Shown: piece by piece, positions 8,201 through 14,674 of the stretch | Layout of the letters: every line of letters begins with the position of its first letter | Position numbering within the stretch: the first letter of the stretch is position 1 | Assembly: GCA_020348445.1 (NCBI GenBank) | Contig: CP070751.1 | Coordinates: forward strand, 4,383,723-4,447,722 | Source of the DNA: Thermoplasmata archaeon | GTDB taxonomy: Archaea > Thermoplasmatota > Thermoplasmata > GCA-020350865 | Direction: 5' to 3' | Length of the DNA stretch: 64,000 nt | Position numbers and translations under genes: made by a program | The notes under the pieces: generated by a model | Databases searched by the model: none | Told to the model about the DNA's origin: nothing | Seen by the model: only the letters and a program-made list of their open reading frames with translations

Positions 8201-10545
8201 GAAATTCCTGTACCTCCCATGCTATCAATGTAATCGAGATTGCCCTTGATTCTAGCATAATCCATACTTAGGTGATCATCATAAGGCCCAGGTGGCATGA
8301 GATCTGCATCTGTATCAAAATCAACTACACAGCCCCTGTCATCAGGCGTCATCTTGTCAACATATTGCTTTGCAGCATCTATTCTGAAGTTGAGGGGATC
8401 GTTCCACCCCATGCTTCCAGAGCTGTCCATTACCAAAACACAATCCTGGGCAACCTTTATGACATCACCAGTTTGATATGGAGTTGACACAGTGAGGGTT
8501 ACAGTATAGATGCCATCATCGCCAAAAATATGGGTTGGAGTGGGGCCGGTTGCATCGACATCGTTGGTATAGTTGCCATCTCCATCCAAATCAACATCTG
8601 AATCGAAGTCCCATTCGTAGGTAAGTTCGCCTGATTGAGAATAATTAAGGCTTCCGGTTTGGTATATTCTTAGAATGTCCTGATCAGACAGGGCACAGTC
8701 ATATATTGCCACTTCATCGATAATACCCTTGAAAAGGGCAACTCCATAGCGGCCAATTCCAACATTTGCGGCACTTGTCCTTATTATACCTGTGAAGTTC
8801 ACACAATCCTCGACTTGGCCGTTGTAAAACACCTTCAGCACATTGCCGTCCCAGGTCATGGCAATGTGTTGCCATACATCGTAAACGATATCTGTGGTGC
8901 CTGTGGCCTGATGCCAATTGTTTACAGGGCTATCTTCACGAAGTATTGATCTCACCTGCCCCGGGTAGATGTCCAGGGTGTACAGGCCACCTCGCCCTTC
9001 ATGTCCAGGATTAAGCTCCTTGCAGACAACATATCCATAGTCAGTTCTTTTGGGTTTGATCCATGCGTGTATTGTCATCATATCAGTGATATTCAATGAA
9101 GGTGAAGTGGGTACATCCACGAAGTCCTTGAGTCCGTCAAAATTCAGGGCGCTGCCGTATTTTCCAGTTGTCCATGTAGCCTTATATATTTCACCGTCGT
9201 TGTGATTGTCGGTCTCATCATAAATCGTATCTCCAGATCCCTCATCCATATGCCATACTGCAACGGCATCGGGAATTACTCCCCCACCTGCTGTAGAGCC
9301 GCTTCCATTGAATTGAACTACATCTCCTTCGTTTACGGTTTGGTCTGGGCCTGCGTCGGCGGTTGGGGGTTGGGATTGAGGAGGGGAGGGTGTGCCGATG
9401 GCGTAGAGGTTACCATCTGAAGAGCCGACATATATCGTGCCATCTGAACCTATCGCAGGAGATGAACACACCTCGCCGCCGGTTGAGAAATTCCATTTCT
9501 CAGTTCCATCGGGATTTATTGCATATAGTTTATTGTCATCGGAGCCAATATAAATTGTACCGTCAGAGCTAATTGCAGGTGATGAGCGTATATAATATTC
9601 AGTCGTAAAGTTCCATTTCTCTGTACCATCTGGATTAATCGCATACAATTTTCCATCCCAGGAGCCAATATAAATTGTTTCATCAGAACCAATTGCAGGT
9701 GAAGAGGTAATAATGTGATCTGTTGAAAAGTTCCATATCTCTGTTCCGTCTGGGTTAATTGCATACAGTTTATAATCACAAGAGCCTACATAAATTGTAC
9801 CGTCAGAACCAATTGCGGGTGAAGACCATACCGAACTACCAGTTTTATAACTCCATTTCTCTGTGCCATCCGGATTAATTGCGTATAAATAATAATAATA
9901 GGAACCAATATAAATTGTACCATCAGAGGCAATTGCTGGTGAAGAGTGCAAATCCATAGCAGTTGTGTAACTCCATTTCTCAGTACCATCTGGATTGATT
10001 GCATAAAGTATATTGTCCTCAGATCCAACATAAATTGTTCCATCAGAACCGATTGCAGGTGATGATCTCACTTCACCGTTAGTCGAGAAATTCCATTTCT
10101 CAGTTCCATCCGGATTGATCGTATGTAGCTTTCTATCCCAACAACCAACATAAATCTCACCGTTGAAACCGATTACAGGAGAGGAACTTACCCAATAACC
10201 TGTCGTAAAATTCCACTTTATCGTACCATCTATATTAATAGCATAGAGTAGACCATCGTGTGAACCCACATAGATGGTATTATCGGAACCGATTGTAGGT
10301 GATGATTCAATTCTATTATTAGTCGCAAAATTCCACTTTAATTTTCCAGGGTTTGTGCTAGTATCATACGGGCTGAGACCTGTATGATTGAGATTTTGCC
10401 GGAACATCGGCCACGGGGAATCAGCCAGACCTCCCCCTCCCCCACTCGAACTTGAATCCGGTTCCCCAACATCAAGGGTTATCGGTGTGGAAGTAGAAGC
10501 TAACATAACCAAACATAAAAACAAACTTTCAATCTTGGAATTCAT
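2224..10545 (-). CDS. Giant secreted multidomain protein: PQQ-like propeller, LamG, VWA, two SBBP propellers, PKD array, conserved C-terminal module
   Basis: A 2773-residue protein with ATG start preceded by GGGAGAGG, and an N-terminal signal sequence (about residues 1-22). In order: PQQ-like propeller repeats (~45-385, motif AINPDGTEKWNF...SSPAIGSDGTIYVGS); the first part of a PKD (~393-418); a LamG/concanavalin-like domain (~420-635); the rest of that PKD; a VWA domain (~700-890) with MIDAS motif DSSGSMG; an SBBP propeller (~920-1335, WVARYNGPG...DSLGNVYVTG); two PKDs; a second SBBP propeller (~1570-2000); about six PKDs; and a C-terminal module with LPNDPRVNGNVWGGNPVW and HHTFNVRQSYW, followed by a last PKD. 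LamG, VWA and both propellers each interrupt a PKD fold. No C-terminal membrane helix or sortase signal is visible, so it is probably released or surface-bound otherwise. A role in adhesion or polymer binding is inference; PKD, LamG and VWA are typical adhesion domains. Confidence 0.9.
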   Translation of the reverse strand: MNSKIESLFLCLVMLASTSTPITLDVGEPDSSSSGGGGGLADSPWPMFRQNLNHTGLSPYDTSTNPGKLKWNFATNNRIESSPTIGSDNTIYVGSHDGLLYAINIDGTIKWNFTTGYWVSSSPVIGFNGEIYVGCWDRKLHTINPDGTEKWNFSTNGEVRSSPAIGSDGTIYVGSEDNILYAINPDGTEKWSYTTAMDLHSSPAIASDGTIYIGSYYYYLYAINPDGTEKWSYKTGSSVWSSPAIGSDGTIYVGSCDYKLYAINPDGTEIWNFSTDHIITSSPAIGSDETIYIGSWDGKLYAINPDGTEKWNFTTEYYIRSSPAISSDGTIYIGSDDNKLYAINPDGTEKWNFSTGGEVCSSPAIGSDGTIYVGSSDGNLYAIGTPSPPQSQPPTADAGPDQTVNEGDVVQFNGSGSTAGGGVIPDAVAVWHMDEGSGDTIYDETDNHNDGEIYKATWTTGKYGSALNFDGLKDFVDVPTSPSLNITDMMTIHAWIKPKRTDYGYVVCKELNPGHEGRGGLYTLDIYPGQVRSILREDSPVNNWHQATGTTDIVYDVWQHIAMTWDGNVLKVFYNGQVEDCVNFTGIIRTSAANVGIGRYGVALFKGIIDEVAIYDCALSDQDILRIYQTGSLNYSQSGELTYEWDFDSDVDLDGDGNYTNDVDATGPTPTHIFGDDGIYTVTLTVSTPYQTGDVIKVAQDCVLVMDSSGSMGWNDPLNFRIDAAKQYVDKMTPDDRGCVVDFDTDADLMPPGPYDDHLSMDYARIKGNLDYIDSMGGTGISRGLNLSNEELRNNADPSHVPIMILLTDAQNNDPIDNNYCLIEANIAASRDVKIFTIGLAMLPNSTEELLLKEIADITDGKYFPAPDAGYLETIYNEISEIVENYSAGRLLDTDTMQVTVRNVAPAVEPITALGATALQKSVMEEWVARYNGPGFGDDVAESLAVDSLGNVYVTGWSYSSYNPSNSTYTTIKYDSNGNELWVAKYNGPGNSIDQAYDIAVDSLGNVYITGKSRNSKGDYDYATIKYNTNGNELWVARSNPPGTGDNYGRAIAVDTSGNVYVTGYYGNGCDTIKYDLNGNEIWMARFNGGMASDIAIDLSGNVYVTGGCDGGVNKSDFATVAYNSAGNELWVARYNGPGNSWDKAYEIVIDSLRNVYVTGQSYGNGTSADYATVKYDPSGNELWVARYNGPANEADYPQDIAIDISGNVYVFGRSRGIWTDNDYATVAYDNEGTELWVARYNGPGNSSDSARALAINDLLGIIYVTGQSHGNGTEGDYATVAYDLLGNELWVARYNGPGNKYDISLDVAVESSGNIFVTGYSRANKTGRDYCTIKYSLPTHYECDEGSLVTFTGTASDPGTDDLTFTWNWGDGTPDTVTKYYNNGLSPEPDYDPATNKIKSPWGTHPFTVTDTVSHTYGDNGVYTITLTVTDDDDEISTSTTTINVKNIAPSVNSITAPSGFEGSPITFSSTATDQGSDDLTFTWEWGDGTSTTTTIYYNNGASPDPPQSPLGTYPFTVTDTVQHTYGDNGVYTITLTVEDDEGGSTSYETTVSVNNVVPTIEAIIVQNTTLMSQDVTEEWVARYNSPGYGHDWGRALTVDSTGNVYVTGSSDSSTTSWDYVTIAYDSLGNELWRARYDGPANDWDFGTSIVVDSLGNVYVTGGSRGSGTYSDFATLKYDSSGNLLWEARYNGPASGYDAAHSMAIDSMGNIYVVGESQGSGTSRDFATVAYDSSGNQLWTARYDGPGHDWDEPRRISLDNNGNIYVTGNSPGSGTDDDYATIKYDNYGNEIWVARYNGPGNSQDASMGLDVDSSGNVYVTGTSLFHNGITTECDYATIKYDQFGNQIWVKRYDGPGNDDFAYDLCVDPSGNVFVTGKSPNSQSGTDFTTIAYDTNGNQLWIARYSGSVTGYNSADAMTLDPSGNIYITGMSDGVGTDIDYATVAYDLSGNELWVERYNGLGNYQDRVQAIVTDSMGNVYVTGASWGSGTGYDYATIKYSPASSNDYYESYPITFTANAVDPGSDDLTFSWAFEYGPTIENTYYNNGVSPEPVYDPVTNEIKSPQGTYPFNASDMVTHTYGDNYDYTLVLTVTDDDGAMTTYTTTVSVDNVAPSIIELAIPYVAYEGTSAAYRATVKDLGSDDLTFEWDFGDSTPVIKNTFYNNGTTPDPYPSPDGIFPFIAQDTIDHTYGDNYNYTLTFKVTDDDGAVTTLSTTVYVDNVAPTIQPFGPFTVDEGMPLDLTAISTDLGSDDLTFTWEFEYGPTISNVHYNDGVNPDPYPSPEGNYPFNVTDTVTHTYGDNGVFTVALTVIDDDNGKTSYTTNITVNNVAPTITAIWPTTVMEEGTPFTLSANSTDQGSDDLTFSWKFELVPATTNIHYNDGTGLDPYPSPWGTYPFSATDQVTHAYGDNGVYTVTLTVEDDDKGVVSFISNFTIYNVAPQIQPFGPFTVDEASPLDITATSTDPGSDDLTFTWEFDYGPTYVSSYYNDGTGPDPYPSPWGTYPFSAADDVEHTYGDNGVFVLTLTVEDDDGGATKYTTNITVKNVAPVIEKIEAYMYVNISLRVAGEKYHSVDIYLFEDDSQIWTGKVTRYPGSPDDQKATITNIKLDMTKRYSTKVDYLPNDPRVNGNVWGGNPVWIDIEAQDGSIACLHHTFNVRQSYWDSDHWNHIDPWEANLNGHLIGCSFEVTSHLTDPGSDDLTLTYSYSTQNVIVTYLSNPPNLDPYPSPEVSPMDIVDTTTLVYEGSGTVTLVVKDDDNIRLGVGQSSNSIDVE

Positions 10546-10625
10546 TCTAACCTCTCCCTACCGCCAGCTTGATTGGAAACGCCCTTCTAAGTAGCTTTTC
10601 GAGGCTTATTGGATATAATGGTTTT

Positions 10626-10644
10626 ATTAAATATTTATAATTTG
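10626..10644 (-). promoter_or_regulatory. TATA box of the 2773-residue giant
   Basis: On the minus strand TTATAAATATTTAA (10627-10640) lies about 85-95 nt before the ATG at 10545. The 22-bp repeat (10653-10674) begins about 13 nt upstream of it. The right-hand copy of that repeat is placed almost identically in front of another TATA box at 14598. Confidence 0.5.
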
Positions 10645-10652
10645 GCTTTTAA

Positions 10653-10674
10653 GATACTGTTGCAGGAAGGCACC
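10653..10674 (+). repeat. Left copy of 22-bp inverted repeat, IS6-like end
   Basis: Begins GATACTGTTGCAGG and ends GGCACC. Its reverse complement occurs at 14566-14587 with one mismatch (21 of 22). The outer part ACTGTTGCA resembles the ends of IS6-family elements such as IS26 (GGCACTGTTGCAAA). No 8-bp target duplication is visible outside the two copies. Confidence 0.75.
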
Positions 10675-10759
10675 TGAGGTGAAAATGTGTTAAAACTCAA
10701 AGAAAAATCCAAAAAAGAGCGATTTTGCAATATACGTTATCCTCAAATATCTTTATTAC

Positions 10760-11338
10760 ATGGGGGTATTGGGGAAGAATATGGGCTGGGAAGATATAAT
10801 GGGAGATTGGCGATTTTGGACAACTTCAATTTCAATAATCATGGCTATTGTAATTCTAAAAAGTATTGGGATTAAAATGTATAAACCAAAATTCAAAATT
10901 ATGTATGAAACGGGTCGATTAGATTTTATCAAAACGAAAGATGGCGATATAACGGATTGCAAACTATTTTTTGCTTTAAATCACACCAATGGTTTTAAGG
11001 AAATTCCAATTCCAACTTTTATTAAACGGAATTTTATTAAGAAAGATAGTGTGACCTATGCCTTTCCCGAAAATTTCCCTTATCGGCGTATAGATAGTCC
11101 AATCATTTGGAAATTGGGATATTATAATCATCCATTTTGGTTGTATAGTTGTGAATGTTTCGATTGGGATGGACATAAATGGGTGTCAAGAAATTGGAAT
11201 GAATTATATGCCATTGGAAATTGGGCGTGGTTATTTCTTATGGGGAAATTGAGAAAGAAAGGGTATAAACAAATAAAAAGATGGAAGAAGGAAATTAAAA
11301 AGGAAGAGAAAGAAGAAAAATATAGGACAGTCACATAA
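10760..11338 (+). CDS. Membrane-anchored protein of unknown function
   Basis: 192 residues from ATG 10760; an alternative ATG at residue 8 (10781) follows GGGGAAGAAT and may be the real start. One hydrophobic helix (WTTSISIIMAIVILKSIGI, ~20-38) is followed by a Trp/Tyr-rich domain (YNHPFWLYSCECFDWDGHKW at ~125-144) and a highly charged Lys/Glu tail (~173-190). The predicted layout is a short outside N-terminus, one membrane helix and a cytoplasmic domain. No family recognised. It lies inside the inverted-repeat block and is followed by a hairpin plus a T7 tract. Confidence 0.6.
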   Translation: MGVLGKNMGWEDIMGDWRFWTTSISIIMAIVILKSIGIKMYKPKFKIMYETGRLDFIKTKDGDITDCKLFFALNHTNGFKEIPIPTFIKRNFIKKDSVTYAFPENFPYRRIDSPIIWKLGYYNHPFWLYSCECFDWDGHKWVSRNWNELYAIGNWAWLFLMGKLRKKGYKQIKRWKKEIKKEEKEEKYRTVT

Positions 11339-11355
11339 TATTAATAAAACAGAAC

Positions 11356-11438
11356 GAGACAGGAGCATTTCAGATTCAACCATATTGACCGTATATTGAA
11401 TTCTTGTTTATGTTCCTGTCTCCTGTAACGATTTTTTT
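11356..11438 (+). terminator. Inverted repeat plus T-tract
   Basis: GAGACAGGA (11356-11364) and TCCTGTCTC (11414-11422) form a perfect 9-bp inverted repeat, followed by a run of seven T (11432-11438) just after the stop of the preceding gene. Archaea mainly use the T-tract for termination; the hairpin is an added feature. Confidence 0.5.
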
Positions 11439-11483
11439 ATATTAAGAGAAATCAAAATATCTGGTAATAAAAATCTATTATTG

Positions 11484-11497
11484 TAACGAAATCGTTA
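11484..11497. promoter_or_regulatory. Palindromic operator upstream of the coiled-coil winged-helix gene
   Basis: TAACGA-AA-TCGTTA is a perfect 6-bp inverted repeat with a 2-nt spacer, 37 nt before the ATG at 11534. A half-site TGTAACGA recurs at 11424-11431. It is a plausible binding site for the winged-helix protein encoded just downstream; inference. Confidence 0.5.
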
Positions 11498-11533
11498 AAT
11501 GTGCGTTTTGAGTTATAGTTTTTTGCGGTCAAT

Positions 11534-12520
11534 ATGGCAAAAAAGAAAGCATCAAAGATAATTGAAGAATGGCTTGAAGGAACTGAATTCGATTCAAGAG
11601 AAACTTTAGATATAGGCGGGCTTCTATTCTTTCCTGAGGATATCTATAATGAATTAAAATCTGAAAATAAAATAATACGAGAAACAAATAAACGATTAAA
11701 TGAAGAAAATGAAAAATTAAAGGAAAAGATAATTGATTTGGAAAAAAAACATAACATAGAAGGGTTAAAAAAACAATTAAAAGGTAAAGATATGAAATTC
11801 TCAAAACTTAATACTGATTATAATAAACTTAGAGAAAAATTAGAATCTCAAATAGAAGATTTAAAAATAAAATTATCTGGAAAAGAAAGTGAGATTAAAC
11901 ATTTAACTCGGGAAGTGAAAAGATATAAAATGGATAAAGAAGAATGGTTTACCAGATACCAAAGTAATTTACCACAATGGAGTTTAGAATCGTTGGAGGA
12001 TAAAAAGTATAGTTTTTACGCCTCATGGGTTAATCCTTATTCAAGAAAAACCGAAGGGAAATATATTCCAAAAGATTTTAATCCACATCATAAAAATAGG
12101 ATAGAACGTGACAAACGGGATTATTATACTATTTATTATAAGGTTGGAAACAAAAACCGAAGAATAAGACTTCATAAATCTTTATTTGAAAAATTAAAAG
12201 ATGAAATTGAACCAAGAAAGAAAAAAACATTTCAAGTCCAATCCCCAATAGATATAGAAAAAAAAGATTTAATAAAAGTCGATAATTTAAATCAAATAAA
12301 AAAAATATATGCTGAAAAAGGGAAGGCAAGTATGATAACTGATAAAATGGAAAAAATTGCCAATCATTTCTTTGATAACAGGGGTATTCCTATATCAACA
12401 GGAGAAGTTAAATCTATAGCAAAATGTGATCAAAAAACTATCAATAGACATTTAAATTTCATGAAGGATTTTGGCATTATTGAAAAATTAAGTCATGGAC
12501 AATGGAGAATGCCAGATTGA
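11534..12520 (+). CDS. Coiled-coil protein with C-terminal winged-helix domain
   Basis: 328 residues, very Lys/Glu/Asn-rich. Residues ~45-150 form a long predicted coiled coil (heptad-like EENEKLKEKIIDLEKK...). A middle basic domain (~160-230: WVNPYSRKTEGKYIPKDFNPHHKNR, YTIYYKVGNKNRRIRLHKS) follows. The C-terminus (~272-328: MEKIANHFFDNRGIPISTGEVKSIAKC, DQKTINRHLNFMKDFGIIEKL) is a winged-helix DNA-binding fold. The order coiled coil then winged helix is seen in plasmid- and element-borne DNA-binding proteins, but no specific family is recognised. A palindrome 37 nt upstream suggests self-regulation. The base composition (strong A bias) differs from the ATPase and gyrase genes, fitting a transferred origin. 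Confidence 0.65.
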   Translation: MAKKKASKIIEEWLEGTEFDSRETLDIGGLLFFPEDIYNELKSENKIIRETNKRLNEENEKLKEKIIDLEKKHNIEGLKKQLKGKDMKFSKLNTDYNKLREKLESQIEDLKIKLSGKESEIKHLTREVKRYKMDKEEWFTRYQSNLPQWSLESLEDKKYSFYASWVNPYSRKTEGKYIPKDFNPHHKNRIERDKRDYYTIYYKVGNKNRRIRLHKSLFEKLKDEIEPRKKKTFQVQSPIDIEKKDLIKVDNLNQIKKIYAEKGKASMITDKMEKIANHFFDNRGIPISTGEVKSIAKCDQKTINRHLNFMKDFGIIEKLSHGQWRMPD

Positions 12521-12734
12521 TTAAAATCTATTTTCATGCCACAATTATGCTATTTTCATTCCACTTTCAATTCCTATTTAGTTCCATAAATCCAATTTAA
12601 ATGCAATAACTATGCAATTATGAAACGATATTCGATGGAAAATCCCTTTTAAACCTATAATTCCCTATCTAAAATGTAAGTAGGCAGGTAGTAATAGAGC
12701 CCATCATTAGGGACACGAACCCTGCCTTCTTACT
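12521..12734. repeat. Non-coding stretch with a long-arm palindrome (12676-12733)
   Basis: No gene is seen between 12521 and 12932. GTAAGTAGGCAGG (12676-12688) and CCTGCCTTCTTAC (12721-12733) form a 13-bp inverted repeat with one mismatch around a 32-nt loop, which itself contains AGGG...CCCT (12709-12723). This could be an RNA hairpin, a protein-binding site or an element end. On the minus strand the inner part GGGTTCGTGTCCC looks like a tRNA T-arm, but the conserved A58 is absent and no acceptor or D-arm is found. Confidence 0.5.
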
Positions 12735-12865
12735 CTTGGTGATGTAATGGGAATGGAAAACTTAAATCTTTCGACAAATTGAAAAAGACTATTTTTGACG
12801 ATTCCACCCTACAAACCACGATTGAGGGCTTTTTAACCCCTAAATGCCCCCAAACAGGGGTGAAG

Positions 12866-12894
12866 TATATATACCCTATACCCCATATGGGTAT
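12866..12894 (+). promoter_or_regulatory. Promoter and hairpin ahead of the DUF2080-transposase pair
   Basis: TATATATA (12866-12873) is followed by ATACCC-CATAT-GGGTAT (12878-12894), a perfect 6-bp inverted repeat between the TATA box and the ribosome binding site. It could be an operator or a 5' leader hairpin limiting transposase expression. Confidence 0.45.
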
Positions 12895-12932
12895 TGAGAA
12901 GGGGCAAAGTGACCCCAAAAGAGGTGGAAAAT

Positions 12933-13067
12933 ATGGAGATAAGGTTGGAAAAAGTAAAGGTAGTAGAAGAAAAGAAAATCAGTTCAGACGGGAGAATATA
13001 CGGCTTGAGCGACTTTGCAGGTTATACCGCAAAGGTGTGCATCATAGAAGGGAGCAAAAAGAAGTAA
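12933..13067 (+). CDS. DUF2080-like transposon-encoded small protein
   Basis: A 44-residue ORF (MEIRLEKVKVVEEKKISSDG...) starting at ATG 12933, five nt after GAGGTGG (12921-12927), so the translation signal is strong. The sequence pattern of a short N-terminal strand (EIRLEKVKVVEEK) followed by SSDGRIYGLSDFAGYTAKVCIIEG resembles DUF2080/COG3466, a family of small AbrB-like 'putative transposon-encoded proteins' commonly encoded just before archaeal transposases. It lies 65 nt upstream of the transposase start, in a different frame. DNA binding and control of transposition are inferred from the family's company, not demonstrated. Confidence 0.65.
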   Translation: MEIRLEKVKVVEEKKISSDGRIYGLSDFAGYTAKVCIIEGSKKK

Positions 13068-13132
13068 GAAAAACCTTTCAAAGTGACCTAAGGGGTGTTT
13101 GTGGCACCCCAAAGGTCGGGAGGCTTGATAAT

Positions 13133-14146
13133 ATGGTATCAAACCCCAAAGAAGATATGGAAAAAGAACCTAATAAAACCTTTGGAAAAGGTGTGAAGTG
13201 TAAGTTTTGTGGAAAGACAAATACAATAAAAAAGGGAAAAAGAAATGGTGTCCAGAGATTTATGTGCAAGGATTGTGGGAAGTATTTTTTAGATAATGGA
13301 AATTTCCCAAGGATGCATGTGGATAAAGATGTAATCAGATTTGCTTTGGATACATATTTTGAGGGATTATCTGTAAGAAAAGTTGCCAGACAAATAAAGA
13401 AGATATGGAATATAGATGTAAATCCTTCAACCATTTATCGATGGATAAGAAAATATGTTCCAATGATAAATGATTACCTTAAGAAATTCCATCCCTATGC
13501 ATGGCAACATGATTGGCATAATGATGAGACTATGATCCCTGTGGGTGGGGAGAAAGTCTATTTCTGGGATTTAATTGATAGGGATACAAAATTTCTATTA
13601 TCAGGCTTTGTGAGTGGGAGAGAAAGGAATGTAAAACAAGCTAGAAGGATGTATAAAGAGGCAAGAGATTTGGCTGATGGTTTACCTGATGCAGTTTACT
13701 GTGATAGAAATCCAACCTATGAGAGGGCATTTCATAGTGTCTTTAAAAAAAGAGATATTGGATTCCACAATAAGATAGGAATAAGGAGCAAAGAGAATAC
13801 AAATAATGCAATTGAGAGATTTCATTCTACTCTTAAGGATAGGCTTAAACCAATGAGAGGGATGCAAAATCCTCATGCAGTTTTGGATGGCTTTAGAATC
13901 CATTACAACTATCTTAGGGTGCATCAATCATTAGATGGTCAGACACCTGCACAAGCCTCTGGGATTGATTTACCCTTTGAAGATGGATGGGGTGATTTAA
14001 TAGATTGGGCTACTTATAATCAAAATGGAAATATCATTAAATCAAAGCCAAGAAAGGGATGGGAACATAAATTCTGCTCTGAAAGACAATGGAGAATTAA
14101 GAAAGAAAAAGAGATAGATTCATTTATTTCCACAATAAGGGCATAG
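13133..14146 (+). CDS. IS6-like DDE transposase with N-terminal zinc ribbon
   Basis: 337 residues from ATG 13133 (MVSNPKEDMEKEPNKTFG). GGGAGG at 13118-13123 marks this start; an upstream in-frame extension to a TTG at 12779 overlaps the DUF2080 gene and looks non-coding. Domains: zinc ribbon (CKFCGK...CKDCGK, ~24-51), helix-turn-helix (GLSVRKVARQIKKIWNIDVNPSTIYRW, ~78-104), then the DDE core with WHNDETM (first Asp, ~129), VYCDRNPTYERA (second Asp, ~183) and NNAIERFHSTLKDR (Glu, ~222). The spacing and the HxDET motif fit the IS6-type catalytic domain (COG3316). All three acidic residues are present, so it looks intact. GGGGTG...CACCCC at 13092-13110 can form a hairpin between this gene and the DUF2080 ORF. 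Its 3' end overlaps the opposing zinc-ribbon gene by 27 nt. Confidence 0.85.
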   Translation: MVSNPKEDMEKEPNKTFGKGVKCKFCGKTNTIKKGKRNGVQRFMCKDCGKYFLDNGNFPRMHVDKDVIRFALDTYFEGLSVRKVARQIKKIWNIDVNPSTIYRWIRKYVPMINDYLKKFHPYAWQHDWHNDETMIPVGGEKVYFWDLIDRDTKFLLSGFVSGRERNVKQARRMYKEARDLADGLPDAVYCDRNPTYERAFHSVFKKRDIGFHNKIGIRSKENTNNAIERFHSTLKDRLKPMRGMQNPHAVLDGFRIHYNYLRVHQSLDGQTPAQASGIDLPFEDGWGDLIDWATYNQNGNIIKSKPRKGWEHKFCSERQWRIKKEKEIDSFISTIRA

Positions 14147-14503
14147 ATTACTATCAATCGGGATTTGTTTTTTACAGTTATTACATTGTCTACTTTGAGG
14201 TTGTTGTTGGAGATGTTCTAATATCTGTTTAGATAGTTTTTGTTGTTGAGATTGAGATTTACCGATAACAATTAAGGCAAAGCCTATAACCAAAAAAAAT
14301 ACTCCACCTGATACGCAGTTTGTATAATCATCAGTATAATCATCAGTAGGCCTATTAGTGACTGCTTCACTGGTTTCTTCATTTTCCTTTTCTAAACTTT
14401 TACTTATTTCTCCAACTATTGCTATGCTTAAAAACACTATACCTATCACTACGCAAATTATTCCTAGCAATATTGACGGTTTAGTTTTAATTTCACCCAA
14501 CAT
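14120..14503 (-). CDS. Two-helix membrane protein with C-terminal zinc ribbon
   Basis: 127 residues. The ATG at 14503 is preceded by GAGGGGA. Two membrane helices (PSILLGIICVVIGIVFLSIAI ~9-29 and VFFLVIGFALIVIG ~67-82) flank a Thr/Asp-rich loop. A Gln-rich linker leads to a zinc ribbon CNNC...CPYCGNK at the extreme C-terminus, probably cytoplasmic. It converges on the transposase with a 27-nt overlap. The layout (membrane helices, linker, terminal zinc ribbon) recurs in two larger proteins in this window. Function unknown. Confidence 0.6.
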   Translation of the reverse strand: MLGEIKTKPSILLGIICVVIGIVFLSIAIVGEISKSLEKENEETSEAVTNRPTDDYTDDYTNCVSGGVFFLVIGFALIVIGKSQSQQQKLSKQILEHLQQQPQSRQCNNCKKQIPIDSNLCPYCGNK

Positions 14504-14565
14504 ATAACATTCCCCTCACATGATGATAATAATCTGTTGGGTATTTAATAATAGTTGTTATTATG

Positions 14566-14587
14566 GGTGCCTTCCCGCAACAGTATC
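14566..14587 (-). repeat. Right copy of the 22-bp inverted repeat
   Basis: Begins GGTGCCTTCC and ends AACAGTATC on the plus strand. It is the reverse complement of 10653-10674 with one mismatch. A TATA box for the rightward genes starts about 11-15 nt beyond it, at 14598. Confidence 0.75.
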
Positions 14588-14597
14588 ATCAACCATA

Positions 14598-14612
14598 AAA
14601 TATTTATATAAA
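14598..14612 (+). promoter_or_regulatory. TATA box of the winged-helix / tail-fibre region
   Basis: ATAAAATATTTATATAAAG (14594-14612) is a good archaeal TATA element about 65 nt before the GGGAGG ribosome binding site of the next gene. Confidence 0.5.
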
Positions 14613-14674
14613 GAACTTCCTTTTAATAATAGTCGGAAAACTCGATAGGTGAATGCGAAAAGGGAGGCTTAATT

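Larger units (their letters stand above)
10653..14587. mobile_element. Candidate IS6-like transposon or composite remnant with passenger genes
   Basis: A 3.9-kb block bounded by a 22-bp inverted repeat (21 of 22 matching) whose outer end resembles IS6-family termini. It contains a zinc-ribbon DDE transposase, its small DUF2080 partner, a coiled-coil winged-helix protein, a membrane-anchored unknown and a zinc-ribbon membrane protein. The genes are visibly more AT-rich (Lys/Asn/Ile-rich products) than the housekeeping genes to the right. IS6 elements are normally about 0.8-1.5 kb, so this would be an enlarged or composite form. Against it: no target-site duplication is seen, and both repeat copies also sit at a similar distance from outward TATA boxes, so they could instead be shared promoter elements. 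Confidence 0.45.

Noticed and set aside
9780..10045. Minus-strand frames rich in Gln/Leu/Met inside the giant
   Set aside because: They are frame-shifted readings of the near-identical PQQ propeller repeats, not separate genes.
10653..10674. 22-bp repeats as integrase attachment sites
   Set aside because: The copies are inverted, not direct, and no integrase gene lies between them.
12700..12735. tRNA gene on the minus strand
   Set aside because: A T-arm-like hairpin GGGTTCGTGTCCC is present but position 58 is not A, and no acceptor, D-arm or anticodon arm can be built.
12779..13132. Upstream extension of the transposase to a TTG at 12779
   Set aside because: It would overlap the DUF2080 ORF in another frame, has no ribosome binding site, and its residues look non-coding; ATG 13133 has GGGAGG.
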